A stretch of DNA of 64,000 bases from Curtobacterium sp. ER1/6 (lineage in GTDB: Bacteria > Actinomycetota > Actinomycetes > Actinomycetales > Microbacteriaceae). Of this stretch, positions 45,477 to 54,984 are shown one piece after another. The stretch covers positions 372,001-436,000 of the forward strand of contig NZ_MJAK01000001.1 in the NCBI RefSeq assembly GCF_001742745.1, in the 5' to 3' direction. The position numbers and the translations under genes were made by a program. A model generated the notes under the pieces. That model ran no database searches. It worked only from the letters and a program-made list of their open reading frames with translations, and was not told the DNA's origin. Position 1 is the stretch's first letter; each line of letters opens with the position of its first letter.

Positions 45477-47497
45477 CAGACCTGCGCGCGGTCGCGGATC
45501 GCGGTGAGGATGCGGTCGACCGCCTCGTCCACCGGCACGCCGTTGTCCTGGCGGCCGTCGCGGAAGCGGAACGACACCGCACCGGCGTCGCGGTCGTCCC
45601 CGCCCGCGATGAGCTGGAACGGCACCTTGGCCTTGGTGTGCGTGCGGATCTTCTTCTGCATGCGGTCGTCCGAGTGGTCGACCTCGGCGCGGACGCCGTG
45701 CGAACGCAGCTTCGCGACGACCTCGTCGAGGTAGTCGCCGTACTCGGCGGCGACCGGGATCGCGACGACCTGCACCGGGGAGAGCCAGGCCGGGAACGCA
45801 CCCGCGTAGTGCTCGGTGAGGACGCCGAAGAAGCGCTCGATCGAGCCGAACAGGGCACGGTGGATCATCACCGGGCGCTGCCGGGAGCCGTCCGGCGCCG
45901 TGTACTCGAGCTCGAAGCGCTCCGGCAGGTTGAAGTCGAGCTGGACGGTCGACATCTGCCACGTGCGGCCGATCGCGTCCCGCGCCTGCACCGAGATCTT
46001 CGGGCCGTAGAAGGCTGCGCCCGCGGGGTCCGGGACGAGCTCGAGGCCGGACTCCTCGGCGACCTCGCGCAGGGTGTTCGTCGCGACCTCCCACACGTCG
46101 TCGTCGCCGACGTACTTCTCCGGGTCCTTCGTGGAGAGCTCGAGGTAGAAGTCGTCGAGGCCGTAGTCGCGGAGCAGCGACAGCACGAACTGGAGCGTCG
46201 TGGTCAGCTCCTCCTTCATCTTCTCCTGCGTGGTGAAGATGTGGGCGTCGTCCTGCGTCATGCCGCGCACGCGGGTCAGGCCGTGGATCACGCCGGACTT
46301 CTCGTTGCGGTAGACCGTGCCGAACTCGAACATCCGCAGCGGCAGGTCGCGGTAGGACCGGGCCTGCGAGCGGTACGCCAGGATGTGCATCGGGCAGTTC
46401 ATCGGCTTGAGGTAGTAGTCCGCCCCCTGCCGGGTGACGTTGCCGTCCTCGTCGCGGGCCTCGTCCATGTGCATGGCCGGGAACATGCCGTCCTTGTACC
46501 AGCCGAGGTGACCGGACTGCTCGAACAGGTCGCCCTTGGTGATGTGCGGCGTGTAGACGAAGGAGTAGCCCTCCTGCTCGTGCCGACGGCGCGAGTAGTC
46601 CTCCATCTCGCGGCGGATGATGCCGCCCTTCGGGTGGAAGATCGCCAGGCCCGAACCGATCTCGTCCGGGAACGAGAACAGGTCGAGCTCGGCACCGAGC
46701 TTGCGGTGGTCGCGCTTCGCAGCCTCTTCGAGACGGAGCTGGTACGCCTTGAGCTGGTCCTTGTCCGGCCACGCGGTGCCGTAGATGCGCTGCAGCTGCG
46801 GGTTCTTCTCCGAGCCGCGCCAGTAGGCCGCCGCGACGCGCATGAGCTTCGAGGCGTTGCCGATCCACCGGGTGTGCGGGACGTGCGGGCCGCGGCAGAG
46901 GTCCTGCCAGACGATCTCGCCCGACTTCGGGTCGACGTTCTCGTAGACCGTCAGCTCGCCGGCGCCGACCTCGACGCTCTCACCGGAGTCGCCCTCGTCC
47001 GCGGCGCCCTTGAGGCCGATGAGCTCCTGCTTGAAGGGCTCCCCCGCCATCCGCTCGCGCGCCTCGTCGTCGGTGACGACGACGCGTCGGAAGCGCTGGG
47101 CCTGCCGGATGATCCGGTCCATGCCCTTCTCGATCGCCTTGAGGTCCTCCGGCGTGAACGGCTCGGTGACGTCGAAGTCGTAGTAGAAGCCGTCGGTCAC
47201 GGGCGGCCCGATGCCGAGCTTGGCGTCCGGGTTGATCTGCTGCACGGCCTGCGCGAGCACGTGCGCGGCCGAGTGGCGGAGGATGTCGAGGCCGTCCTGC
47301 TCCTGCAGGGTGACCGCCTCGGCGGTCTCGCCGTCCTGCACCGCCGCGTCGAGGTCCTTCAGGACGCCGCTGACGCGGATCGCGACCACGCCACGCTCGC
47401 CGTCGAAGAGCTCGGTGCCCGTCGTGGTCGTCGTCGCGGTGCGGGGCTCGGGTGCCTGGGGCAGGTCTGCGGGCGCTGGTGCGACTGACTCGGTCAC
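45476..47497 (-). CDS. thrS: Threonyl-tRNA synthetase
   Basis: 673 residues from GTG 47495-47497, with GAGGAG upstream. A TGS-like N-terminal part, the editing-domain HxxxH ([15 protein letters not shown]), class II motifs ([26 protein letters not shown], and a motif 3 near [16 protein letters not shown]) and an anticodon-binding C-terminal domain are all visible. It starts downstream of apt. No T-box leader is seen in the 61-bp gap. Confidence 0.96.
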   Translation of the reverse strand: MTESVAPAPADLPQAPEPRTATTTTTGTELFDGERGVVAIRVSGVLKDLDAAVQDGETAEAVTLQEQDGLDILRHSAAHVLAQAVQQINPDAKLGIGPPVTDGFYYDFDVTEPFTPEDLKAIEKGMDRIIRQAQRFRRVVVTDDEARERMAGEPFKQELIGLKGAADEGDSGESVEVGAGELTVYENVDPKSGEIVWQDLCRGPHVPHTRWIGNASKLMRVAAAYWRGSEKNPQLQRIYGTAWPDKDQLKAYQLRLEEAAKRDHRKLGAELDLFSFPDEIGSGLAIFHPKGGIIRREMEDYSRRRHEQEGYSFVYTPHITKGDLFEQSGHLGWYKDGMFPAMHMDEARDEDGNVTRQGADYYLKPMNCPMHILAYRSQARSYRDLPLRMFEFGTVYRNEKSGVIHGLTRVRGMTQDDAHIFTTQEKMKEELTTTLQFVLSLLRDYGLDDFYLELSTKDPEKYVGDDDVWEVATNTLREVAEESGLELVPDPAGAAFYGPKISVQARDAIGRTWQMSTVQLDFNLPERFELEYTAPDGSRQRPVMIHRALFGSIERFFGVLTEHYAGAFPAWLSPVQVVAIPVAAEYGDYLDEVVAKLRSHGVRAEVDHSDDRMQKKIRTHTKAKVPFQLIAGGDDRDAGAVSFRFRDGRQDNGVPVDEAVDRILTAIRDRAQV

Positions 47498-47558
47498 GAT
47501 CGTGGTGCTCCTCGGTTGGTTCAGGGGTGGGTCAAGACTAGTGCGCGGCGGCGGACGC

Positions 47559-48101
47559 TCAGGCGGGGACGCGGCCGAGTGTGGTGACGGGCAGGCGCGG
47601 CTCGAGGCGCTCCCGACCGGCGAGCCCGTCGAGCTCGAGCAGCGACGCGAAGCCGACCGCCTCGTACCCCGCGCGCTCGAGCAGGGTCACCGTCGCGGCA
47701 GCGGTGCCGCCGGTCGCGAGGACGTCGTCGACGACGAGCACCCGCGTGCCCTGCGGCAGCTGACCCGGTCGGAGTTCGAGCTCGGCCTCGCCGTACTCGA
47801 GCGCGTACTGCTCGCTGAGGACCTCGCCGGGGAGCTTGCCGGCCTTGCGGACGGTCAGCACACCGACCTGGTGCTGCGCGGCGATGCCGCCGGCGAGGGC
47901 GAAGCCGCGCGCCTCGATGCCGGCGACGGCCTGGAACCCGCCGCCGATCGCGAACGGCGCCGCGAGGGCCTCGCACACGCGCCCGAAGGCCACGGGGTCC
48001 GAGAAGACCGGCGTCACGTCGCGGAAGAGGATGCCCGGCTTCGGGAAGTCCGGGACGACGGCGGTGAGGCGTTCGACGAGTGCAGCTGCGGTTTCGGTCA
48101 C
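47559..48101 (-). CDS. apt: Adenine phosphoribosyltransferase
   Basis: 180 residues from GTG 48099-48101. [18 protein letters not shown] and the PRPP loop [17 protein letters not shown] are diagnostic. It salvages adenine to AMP. The reverse-strand hexamer TACCGT ends 6 nt before the start codon, again a leaderless arrangement. Confidence 0.94.
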   Translation of the reverse strand: MTETAAALVERLTAVVPDFPKPGILFRDVTPVFSDPVAFGRVCEALAAPFAIGGGFQAVAGIEARGFALAGGIAAQHQVGVLTVRKAGKLPGEVLSEQYALEYGEAELELRPGQLPQGTRVLVVDDVLATGGTAAATVTLLERAGYEAVGFASLLELDGLAGRERLEPRLPVTTLGRVPA

Positions 48102-48107
48102 CGGACA

Positions 48108-48113
48108 ACGGTA
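48108..48113 (-). promoter_or_regulatory. -10 hexamer TACCGT of apt, leaderless arrangement
   Basis: TACCGT (reverse strand) is separated from the apt GTG by 6 nt. Confidence 0.45.
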
Positions 48114-48192
48114 CGGGAGGCAGGGGTGCGTCGTGCGCACCGTCTCCGGTCCGCGCGTGGTCGGTCCCTCGCCGCGTGGCCGGCCCCGACCG

Positions 48193-48257
48193 TCGAACCA
48201 CGGAGACGACGTCGAACCAGGCGGGTGACCTGGTTCGACGTCGGTTCCGTGGTTCGA
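48193..48257. repeat. Long inverted repeat, copy 2 (family shared with 11941-12001)
   Basis: 29-nt arms at 48193-48221 and 48229-48257 pair with two adjacent mismatches around CGGGTGA. The left arm contains the same sequence as copy 1 (GAACCACGGAGACGACGTCG). The loops differ in length and sequence. Confidence 0.8.
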
Positions 48258-48317
48258 TCATCACCGCGACCAGCGCGACGGTCGCGGGCCGGCGGGCGGG
48301 CTCGGCGCTGCGCCGCG

Positions 48318-48551
48318 TCAGCGCCAGAGGCGCATCGCGGCGCCCCGTGTGAGCCAGTCGAGCTCGCGCTCGTACCGCTCGCGTTCGAGCCGCTGTCGGG
48401 TCGCGAGGTCGACCGAGGGGCGGACGTGGTGCGTCCGACGACTCCAGATGATCAGCGACATGCCGATCCGGAGGGCGATGCGGTCGGCGAGCGTGACCCG
48501 GCGGCGCACCGCGCGGGTGCCGGGGGGACGGACGTCGGTGTCGTTCGACAC
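48318..48551 (-). CDS. Small hypothetical basic protein
   Basis: 77 residues from GTG 48549-48551, with AAAGG upstream. Arg-rich throughout, with a short hydrophobic patch (RIALRIGMSLIIWSRR) and ending LDWLTRGAAMRLWR. Codon bias matches neighbouring genes. Proteins of this type occur in Microbacteriaceae; no function is known. Confidence 0.6.
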   Translation of the reverse strand: MSNDTDVRPPGTRAVRRRVTLADRIALRIGMSLIIWSRRTHHVRPSVDLATRQRLERERYERELDWLTRGAAMRLWR

Positions 48552-48942
48552 GGTGGTGCCTTTCGTGGGTGCCCGAGGGCATGACGGAGAACCCGGCCAC
48601 CGAGCGCACGAATGCGTCGGGAACGGGTCAGCGAGAACGCCCGGAGAATGCGGGCGAGAATGACCGCAGGGCGCGCAGGAATGCGCACGGCTGCATTGTC
48701 GGTGACCGGTTGCGGTCACCGCGTGGAGTCGTCGCGCGAGACGTCAGCCGCTCGCGGTCCGACCTCGGCGCACGCGCACCGTGCCCGGACGGCCGCCGTC
48801 AGCAGGACGGGCGACCGTGGACGGCACGGTGTGTGCGGCCCGTCACAGCGGGGCTGTGCGGGCACGACCGGAGCGGCACCACGTCACGGGTGCGACGACC
48901 TCGGTCGGTCGAGGGAGGACGGCTGGAGCGGGACGTCCCGCG
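48552..48942. other. Intergenic region with a short palindrome
   Basis: I see no convincing gene on either strand. A perfect 14-nt palindrome GCGGGACGTCCCGC lies at 48928-48941, directly after the stop of the small ORF at 48943-49014. ORFs reading through this area look like shadow frames. Confidence 0.4.
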
Positions 48943-49014
48943 TCAGTGCGAACGGAGCGGGGTGCCGCCGATCGCACGGATTCCACGGAACGGGTTCATC
49001 GCGGTGATCATCAT
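48943..49014 (-). CDS. Candidate 23-residue small protein
   Basis: A short ORF (MMITAMNPFRGIRAIGG...) with a complete expression signal set: SD GAGAGGGGG at 49021-49029, 6 nt before the ATG, and a promoter TTGCGC-N18-TAGTGT on the reverse strand (49082-49087 and 49058-49063). The peptide has a hydrophobic start and a basic C-terminal part. It could be a genuine small protein or a leader ORF. Protein-level support is lacking. Confidence 0.45.
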   Translation of the reverse strand: MMITAMNPFRGIRAIGGTPLRSH

Positions 49015-49057
49015 TGTCGGCCCCCTCTCGGTCTCGTACAGCCGGTGATGCTCGTGA

Positions 49058-49087
49058 ACACTATCGGCGTCGGGAATGCGAGCGCAA
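49058..49087 (-). promoter_or_regulatory. Promoter of the small ORF (TTGCGC-N18-TAGTGT)
   Basis: The -35 is GCGCAA and the -10 is ACACTA on the plus strand. Among the best canonical promoters seen in the window. Confidence 0.5.
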
Positions 49088-49132
49088 CCCTTTCTTCCCA
49101 CATTTCTGGAATTGCATCGCAGAACACGCGGA

Positions 49133-49177
49133 CGCAGCACGGCCCCGGTACCGCTGGGGCACCGGGGCCGTGCTGCG
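49133..49177. terminator. Terminator after the Clp ATPase gene
   Basis: Perfect 17-bp arms (49133-49149 and 49161-49177), left arm CGCAGCACGGCCCCGGT, 12 bp downstream of the clp stop. Confidence 0.8.
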
Positions 49178-49188
49178 CGTGGTCGTGG

Positions 49189-51759
49189 CTAGACCGTTGC
49201 CGGGGTGGTCGCGCGGGCGACGAGCCCGCCGTCCTCGACGTCGATCCGGACGGTGTCACCGTCGTGCGCCTGCTCATCCACCACCAGGGTCGCGATGCGG
49301 TCGTCGACCTCGCGCTGGATCAGCCGCCGGAGCGGGCGGGCGCCGTACTCCGGCTCGTAGCCGTGCTCGGCGAGCCAGTCGGTCGCGGCGTCCGACACCG
49401 ACAGGGTCATGCCCTGCGCGAGGAGCCGGAGCGCGGTGTCCTGCAGCAGCAGGTCGACGATCGACCGGAGCTGTCCGCGCTCGAGCTTGCGGAAGAGCAC
49501 GATGTCGTCGATCCGGTTGATGAACTCCGGACGCATCGACTCGCGCAGCCGGCCCATGACACGGGCGCGCAGGTCGTCCTCGGAGTAGCCGCCGTCCGCC
49601 GATGCCGAGAACCCGAGGGCCCCGAAGCGGGACGCGAGGAACTCCGACCCGATGTTCGACGTCATGATGACGACCGTGTTGCGGAAGTCGACCGTGCGCC
49701 CCTGCCCGTCGGTGAGCCGTCCGTCGTCGAGCACCTGCAGCAGCAGGTTGAAGACGTCGGGGTGCGCCTTCTCGACCTCGTCGAGCAGGATCACCGAGTA
49801 CGGGTTGCGACGGACGCGCTCGGTGAGCTGCCCGGCCTCGTCGTAGCCGACGTACCCGGGAGGGGCACCGACCAGGCGGGACACGGTGTGCCGCTCGCCG
49901 AACTCGCTCATGTCGAAGCGGAGCATGGCGGACTCGTCGCCGAACAGCGACCCGGCGAGGGCCTTCGCGAGCTCGGTCTTGCCGACGCCCGTCGGGCCGA
50001 GGAACAGGAAGCTGCCGACCGGGCGACGCGGGTCGCCCATGCCGGTCCGGCTGCGCCGGACTGCGGTCGCGACGGCGCGCACGGCGTCGTCCTGGCCGAC
50101 GACGCGCTCGTGGAGCTCGTCCTCGAGGGAGGCGAGCCGGGAGCGGTCGCCCTGCGTCAGGCGCGTCGCGGGGATGCCGGTGGCGCGGGACACCACCTCG
50201 GCGATGTCGGTCTCCGTGATCGTGCGGTCGGCGGGGGTCGGACGGGAGGCGCTGCTCCCGTCACCCGAGGAGGCTGCGGTGATCCGCGCCTCCAGGCCGT
50301 CGATCTCGTCGCGCAGGCGCGACGCCTCCTCGTACCGCTCGTCGGCCACCGCGCGGTCCTTGTCGGCCTGCAGCTCGGCGACCTGGCCGCGGAGCGCCTC
50401 GGTGTCGACGTCGCCCGACAGGGCGAGGCGACGACGGGCGCCGGCCTGGTCGACGAGGTCGATGGCCTTGTCCGGCAGGTGCCGGTCCGTGACGTAGCGG
50501 TGCGAGAGCTCGACCGCGGCGCGCAGGGCCTCGGGCGTGTACTCGACGTCGTGGTGCTCGGCGTACCGAGGGGCGAGTCCACCGAGGATCGCGACGGCGT
50601 CCTCGACGCCCGGCTCCCCCACCGTGACCGGCTGGAAGCGACGCTCGAGCGCGGCGTCCTTCTCGATGCGCCGGTACTCGTTGAGGGTCGTCGCGCCGAC
50701 CAGGTGCAGGTCGCCGCGGGCCAGCCGGGGCTTGAGGATGTTGCCGGCGTCCATCGAGCCGCCCTCGCCGCCGCCCGCACCGACGACCGTGTGGAGCTCG
50801 TCGACGAACACGATGAGCTCGTCGGCGTGTGCCGCGATCTCGTCCATCGCCTTCGTCAGGCGCTCCTCGAAGTCACCGCGGTAGCGGGTGCCGGCGAGCA
50901 TGCCGGGCAGGTCGAGGGCGACCACGCGCTTGCCCTGCAGGAGGACGGGCACGTCGCCGTCGGCGATGCGCTGCGCGAGGCCCTCGACGATGGCGGTCTT
51001 GCCGACACCGGGCTCACCGATGAGGACGGGGTTGTTCTTCGTGCGACGGAGCAGGATCTCGACCGTCTGCTCGATCTCGTCGGCACGGCCGATCACCGGG
51101 TCGATGCGGCCGTCGCGGGCGCGCTCGGTGAGGTCGGTGCCGAACTGGTCGAGCGTCGGGGTGTCGCTCTCGGTCGTCGTGGTGTCGGGCATCGGGCGCC
51201 CCTCTCGTGCTGCTGCCGCGGCCTGCTGGGCAAAGTCCTGCACGGCCTGCGGGGTGACACCGGCACTCGCGAGCAGCTGCCCGGCGACGGTGTCCTGGTC
51301 GGTGACGAGCGCGAAGAAGACGTGCTCGGGGTCGGTGTAGGTGCTGCCGAAGCCCTTGGCGGCCTGGGTCGCCTCGAGCAGGATCCGCTGCGCGGTCCCG
51401 GTCAGCGTCGGGCGCCCCTCGACGGGTTCGTCGGCCGGGGCGGGCAGGCGCTCCTCGACCTCGGCGGCGAAGCGCTCGGGGTCGACGCCGGCGTGGCGGA
51501 GCACCGCGGCGAAGGGGTCGCCGCCCACGAGCACGTGCAGGACGTGCAGGGCGTCGATCTCACGCTGCCCCTGCGACGCCGCGTACTCGGCGGTGCGCTG
51601 GAGCAGGTCGTGCGTGCGGCGGCTGAGCAGCCGCGTGATGTCGACCGGTCGCCCGAACGGTACGGACCGCTGGGCGCCGGACTGCTGTGCCGCGAGCAGG
51701 CGGGCGAGGAACGCGTCGAACGCGTCGCTGCTGCCGGTCGGGCCGAACGTCTCTGGCAA
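49189..51759 (-). CDS. Clp-family AAA+ ATPase (ClpC-type) under HspR control
   Basis: 856 residues from TTG 51757-51759, with AGGAGGT upstream. An N-domain (~1-150) is followed by AAA module 1 ([21 protein letters not shown]), a short middle region with a UVR-type motif ([19 protein letters not shown]) instead of the long ClpB coiled coil, and AAA module 2 ([23 protein letters not shown]). The short middle region makes ClpC-like the better label although the HAIR box is typical of ClpB/DnaK control. It should unfold proteins, possibly for ClpP. An 8-bp palindrome (50241-50262) falls inside its Ser/Gly-rich linker. Confidence 0.9.
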   Translation of the reverse strand: MPETFGPTGSSDAFDAFLARLLAAQQSGAQRSVPFGRPVDITRLLSRRTHDLLQRTAEYAASQGQREIDALHVLHVLVGGDPFAAVLRHAGVDPERFAAEVEERLPAPADEPVEGRPTLTGTAQRILLEATQAAKGFGSTYTDPEHVFFALVTDQDTVAGQLLASAGVTPQAVQDFAQQAAAAAREGRPMPDTTTTESDTPTLDQFGTDLTERARDGRIDPVIGRADEIEQTVEILLRRTKNNPVLIGEPGVGKTAIVEGLAQRIADGDVPVLLQGKRVVALDLPGMLAGTRYRGDFEERLTKAMDEIAAHADELIVFVDELHTVVGAGGGEGGSMDAGNILKPRLARGDLHLVGATTLNEYRRIEKDAALERRFQPVTVGEPGVEDAVAILGGLAPRYAEHHDVEYTPEALRAAVELSHRYVTDRHLPDKAIDLVDQAGARRRLALSGDVDTEALRGQVAELQADKDRAVADERYEEASRLRDEIDGLEARITAASSGDGSSASRPTPADRTITETDIAEVVSRATGIPATRLTQGDRSRLASLEDELHERVVGQDDAVRAVATAVRRSRTGMGDPRRPVGSFLFLGPTGVGKTELAKALAGSLFGDESAMLRFDMSEFGERHTVSRLVGAPPGYVGYDEAGQLTERVRRNPYSVILLDEVEKAHPDVFNLLLQVLDDGRLTDGQGRTVDFRNTVVIMTSNIGSEFLASRFGALGFSASADGGYSEDDLRARVMGRLRESMRPEFINRIDDIVLFRKLERGQLRSIVDLLLQDTALRLLAQGMTLSVSDAATDWLAEHGYEPEYGARPLRRLIQREVDDRIATLVVDEQAHDGDTVRIDVEDGGLVARATTPATV

Positions 51760-51776
51760 CGGGACCTCCTGGGGAA

Positions 51777-51797
51777 CTTGAGTGCCTTCGACTCAAT
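51777..51797. promoter_or_regulatory. HAIR operator (HspR binding site)
   Basis: CTTGAGT-N7-ACTCAAT on the plus strand matches the HspR-associated inverted repeat CTTGAGT-N7-ACTCAAG at 13 of 14 positions with the exact spacer. It ends 18 bp before the clp start codon. HspR itself is not encoded in this window. Confidence 0.9.
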
Positions 51798-51879
51798 GCA
51801 ACGCAGGGGGCTCCGGGTCATTCCCGGGAGGTGGAAGAAGTTGCGTCGGCTCGACTCATGTCCGCGCTCGGGTCCCAGT

Positions 51880-52365
51880 TCAGGTCCGGGCGATGGCCGC
51901 GGTCGAGGCGTCGGTGACGCGGACGAGGTCGGTCGGAGCGACCTCGATGTCGAACCCGCGGCGGCCACCCGAGACGAAGATACTCGGGTAGGTCAGCGCC
52001 GACTCGTCGACGACCGTGCGGAGCGGGGTCTTCTGTCCGACCGGACTGATCCCGCCGACGACGTACCCGGTCCGCTTCTCGGCGAGGGCCGGCTGCGCCA
52101 GCGTCGCCTTCTTGCCGCCCAGGGCTGCGGCGATCGCCTTGAGGTCGAGACGGTTCGCGACGGGGACGACCGCGACCGCGAGCTGCCCGTCGACCGAGAC
52201 CACGAGGGTCTTGAAGACCTGCTCCTCGCGGAGGCCGAGCGCCGCGGCTGCTTCCTCGCCGAAGTTCGTCGCCGTCTCGTGGTGCTCGTAGACGTGCGGC
52301 GTGAACGGGATCCCCGCCCGCTCGAGGGCGAGGGTCGCTGGGGTGCTCGGCGATCCTGCGGTCAT
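51880..52365 (-). CDS. YbaK/EbsC-family Cys-tRNA(Pro) deacylase-type protein
   Basis: 161 residues. The N-terminal H-rich segment (FTPHVYEHHE), VFKTLVVSVDG with the conserved Lys-Thr, and VGGISPVGQKTPLRTVVDESAL are landmarks of the YbaK/aminoacyl-tRNA editing fold. It hydrolyses Cys-tRNA(Pro) in the family. ATG 52363-52365 is chosen because the longer frame lacks a ribosome binding site. Confidence 0.9.
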   Translation of the reverse strand: MTAGSPSTPATLALERAGIPFTPHVYEHHETATNFGEEAAAALGLREEQVFKTLVVSVDGQLAVAVVPVANRLDLKAIAAALGGKKATLAQPALAEKRTGYVVGGISPVGQKTPLRTVVDESALTYPSIFVSGGRRGFDIEVAPTDLVRVTDASTAAIART

Positions 52366-52432
52366 GCCTGTGATCCTGCCCGTCCACACCCGACGGTCCG
52401 TCGCGGCACGCGGGCGTTACGCTGAACCGACC

Positions 52433-52723
52433 ATGACCGTCGTCGAGCTCCTGCTGCGTGCCGTCGCCGCGCTCCAGCTCGGTGACGCCTCGGTGGCCTC
52501 CCCCGCGCCGCTGCTCGCCGTCGCCGCCCTCGGCCTGGCGGCGGTGGCCGTGACGGTCCTCGTCGTCCGCGTGCTCGCCACGGTGCTCGGGCTCGACGTC
52601 GACCCGACCGCCGACGGCCGGACGGGGGAGGCCGTCGAACGGCCGACGCGGATCGGGTGGCGGCACCCGGACGCCGACGGTCACGTGCGGTCGCGAGCGC
52701 CGGGCGCGGTGACGCCGGCCTGA
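52433..52723 (+). CDS. Small membrane protein (DUF6412-like) next to YidC
   Basis: 96 residues with one or two spans (LLAVAALGLAAVAVTVLVVRVLATVLGLDV) and a hydrophilic C-terminus containing RPTRIGWRHPDADGHVRSRAPG. This closing segment and the YidC neighbour resemble the DUF6412 family. Function unknown. TACGCT lies 9 nt before the ATG. Confidence 0.65.
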   Translation: MTVVELLLRAVAALQLGDASVASPAPLLAVAALGLAAVAVTVLVVRVLATVLGLDVDPTADGRTGEAVERPTRIGWRHPDADGHVRSRAPGAVTPA

Positions 52724-52779
52724 CCACCCGCGGGTGGCCAGGTCACGTGATCGCGTACCCCTCCACCGAACGGATCGTC

Positions 52780-53517
52780 ATGGACGTCACCACCCTGCCC
52801 GTCGTCGGGAGCCTGCTGCACGCCGGCGCCGACCTGCTCACCGTCCTCACCGACGGGCTCGCGCCCGTCGCGGGGGCCGCCGCGGCCGCACTCGCGGTCG
52901 TCCTCGTCACGCTCGCCGTCCGCACGGCGCTCGTCCCGCTCGCCGTGCTGCAGGTGCGGGCCGAACGGGACCGCCGTCGCCTCGCGCCGCAGATCGCAGC
53001 ACTCCGCCGTCGGTACGGCAGCGACACGCGTCGACTCCAGGAGGCGCTGCAGCGGCTGTACACGTCGGAGCACGTCTCGCCGCTCGCCGGCTGCCTGCCG
53101 GTGCTCGCGCAGGCTCCGGTCCTGTCGCTCGTCTACACGCTCTTCACCCACGCGTCCGTCGCAGGCGTCGCGAACACCCTGCTCGACGCCACCCTCGTCG
53201 GCATCCCGCTCGGACACACGCTCCTCGCGGTGCTGGCGGGGCCGCTCTGGACGCACGCCTGGGTCGTGCTCGTGCTGCTCGGCGTGCTCGCCGTCACCGT
53301 CGAGCTGTCGCGGCGTGCCGGTTCCCGATGGAACCCCGTGGACGCACCGGCACCCGGGACGCCCGGCGGCGGGACCGCGGCGGCCGTGGCGCGGTGGGTG
53401 CCGTTCGTCTCCGTCGCCTTCGCCGCGGTGGTCCCGCTCGCCGCGACGCTGTACGTCGTCACGAGTGCGGTGTGGACGCTCGGCGAGCGGGCCGTGCTGC
53501 GGCGACTGGTGCGCTGA
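52780..53517 (+). CDS. YidC/Oxa1-family membrane insertase
   Basis: 245 residues, five spans. AVRTALVPLAVLQVRAERDRRRLAPQIAALRRRYG is the conserved hydrophilic groove segment with the positively charged Arg, and EHVSPLAGCLPVLAQAPVLSLVYTLF is the next YidC signature. Short length and location apart from the rpmH-rnpA-yidC locus suggest an accessory paralog. ATG 52780 is preferred; GTG 52747 is possible. Confidence 0.85.
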   Translation: MDVTTLPVVGSLLHAGADLLTVLTDGLAPVAGAAAAALAVVLVTLAVRTALVPLAVLQVRAERDRRRLAPQIAALRRRYGSDTRRLQEALQRLYTSEHVSPLAGCLPVLAQAPVLSLVYTLFTHASVAGVANTLLDATLVGIPLGHTLLAVLAGPLWTHAWVVLVLLGVLAVTVELSRRAGSRWNPVDAPAPGTPGGGTAAAVARWVPFVSVAFAAVVPLAATLYVVTSAVWTLGERAVLRRLVR

Positions 53518-53541
53518 GGTCGGTCGGTGCCGCCAGGGGGC

Positions 53542-53868
53542 CTAGCCGCCCTGGCCCTCCTGCTGCGGGCCCTGGTCGACCGGGTCGTACTCCGACCCGC
53601 GGCCCTGCTCCTCGTCGGGCGTCGGCACGTGGCGCTCGGTGCCGCTCCCCCCGGGGCTCGTCGCGACGTAGTCGGCCTCACCGGACTGGGTGTCGTGGCT
53701 GAGCGCCTCGAGGGTCTCCGGGTCGGCGTCGTGCCGGACGGCGTCGTGCCGTTTCCCGTCGGGCCGTCCCTCGTCGGGCCGTTCGGCGTCGGGCCCGCCG
53801 TGCCGGTCCGTCGTGGGCGGGGTCGTCGGCACGTCGGTGGCGGACGCGGGGTCACGGTCGGGGCTCAT
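53542..53868 (-). CDS. Hydrophilic low-complexity hypothetical protein
   Basis: 108 residues, rich in Asp, Arg, His, Pro and Gly, without predicted structure. The middle has irregular GPDAERPDEGRPDGKRHDA units, reflecting repeats in the DNA near 53745-53800. No domain is recognised. It is divergent from the next gene. Confidence 0.5.
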   Translation of the reverse strand: MSPDRDPASATDVPTTPPTTDRHGGPDAERPDEGRPDGKRHDAVRHDADPETLEALSHDTQSGEADYVATSPGGSGTERHVPTPDEEQGRGSEYDPVDQGPQQEGQGG

Positions 53869-53993
53869 GGGTCCCGTCTACCCCCTCGAACTGGGCGGGT
53901 GCGCGGACCGGCCGGAGCCCGCACCGGGGCGGACGGCGCTGCGCCTCGGTGGGAACATGGGCGACGTCCGGTGCGTCCGGACCGGGAGTGCGC

Positions 53994-54878
53994 ATGGCAG
54001 ACGACGACGTCACCGCGGAACGGGCACGACTCGAGGCGCTCGCGTGGGGTGCCGGGTCGTCGGCCGAGGCCGCCGCTCGGGCGCGGGCCGCGCTCCGGGA
54101 CCTCGACGCGCGACAGGACCACGACGCGCGACCAGGACAGGACATGCGACCGGACCGCGACGGCCGGCCGGAGCCCGACGCACGTCTGCACCGCGACACC
54201 CGACCCGACCCCGGCACGCACCAGGGGTCCGACGGCGGCGCGGCAAGGACGACGACGGGAGCCGAGCCGGCGGGACGGACCGACACCGCCGGTACCGAGC
54301 CGGGGAACGACGGGGGCGCGGTGGACGACGGGGGCGGGGCGGGCCTCCCGGCCGGACCGACGACCTGGCGGACACGAGCCCGCTCACTGCTCTGGACCGC
54401 GCGCCCGCGCGCCTGGATCGCACTCGGCGCCGCGGCCGTGCTCGGCCTGACGTTCGCCGCCGGGACGCTCGTCGGCACCTCGCACGACCAGCCCGCCGCC
54501 GCGCCGAGCACGACGCCGAGTGCCGGGACGGTCACGCTCGAGGAGCTCCTCGACATCCCGCAGACGTACGCCGACCAGCTGCCGGGTCCGGTCGAGGCGC
54601 CGGTGAGCCTGCGGAGCACGCGGCTCGTGTTCACGAACCGGGCGCTCGACGGCAGCTCGTTCGAGACGCCCTGGAACGTCTGGGCCGGCGTCGGCACCGA
54701 CCGCGAGACCATCTGCCTGGTGGCGACCGCGAACCGCCTCGAGTCGACCACCGCCTGCTACCCGCGCGAGGACGCCCTGCACGGGAACGTCTCGCTCTCG
54801 GCGCAGTCGATGAGCGGCACACTGACCGTCACCCTGCGGGGCGGCGGCGTCCAGGGCACCGTGACGAACGAGAACTGA
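53994..54878 (+). CDS. Single-span hypothetical protein with charged repeat region
   Basis: 294 residues from ATG 53994. An N-terminal helical segment (TAERARLEALAWGAGSSAEA) is followed by a low-complexity stretch of DxRPD-like units (residues ~40-75), a single span (AWIALGAAAVLGLTFAAGTLVG, ~145), and a C-terminal extracytoplasmic domain with two Cys (ETICLVATAN, STTACYPRED). The topology resembles membrane-anchored sensor or anti-sigma-like proteins; the family is not recognised. Confidence 0.65.
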   Translation: MADDDVTAERARLEALAWGAGSSAEAAARARAALRDLDARQDHDARPGQDMRPDRDGRPEPDARLHRDTRPDPGTHQGSDGGAARTTTGAEPAGRTDTAGTEPGNDGGAVDDGGGAGLPAGPTTWRTRARSLLWTARPRAWIALGAAAVLGLTFAAGTLVGTSHDQPAAAPSTTPSAGTVTLEELLDIPQTYADQLPGPVEAPVSLRSTRLVFTNRALDGSSFETPWNVWAGVGTDRETICLVATANRLESTTACYPREDALHGNVSLSAQSMSGTLTVTLRGGGVQGTVTNEN

Positions 54879-54984
54879 CCGGGGAAAGCCCGCTCCTGTA
54901 GTGCGTTGGAGCGCTCCTGTGACTTTCCGCGGGGGTCTCGCGCGATCCGGATGCAGCGTGCAACACTGGAGGAGCGCACTCGCC
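54879..54984. promoter_or_regulatory. MFS upstream region with direct repeats
   Basis: CGCTCCTGT occurs at 54891-54899 and 54912-54920 (21 bp apart), and GGAGCGCTCC is a 10-nt palindrome at 54908-54917. These are candidate regulator binding sites. No clear promoter box is identified. Confidence 0.35.

Noticed and set aside
49081..49180. tRNA or other structured RNA gene
   Set aside because: The stem near 49133-49177 is a simple terminator. No cloverleaf or CCA end is seen here or elsewhere in the window.
48781..52425. Plus-strand ORF of 1214 codons opposite the Clp ATPase
   Set aside because: It is antisense to a gene with complete AAA motifs. High GC produces long open shadow frames on the opposite strand; the residues are Arg/Asp-rich without a domain.
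53951..53978. ECF-type promoter (GGAAC...CGTCC) before the hypothetical at 53994
   Set aside because: The match is short and GC-rich sequence makes such matches common; no ECF gene is nearby.
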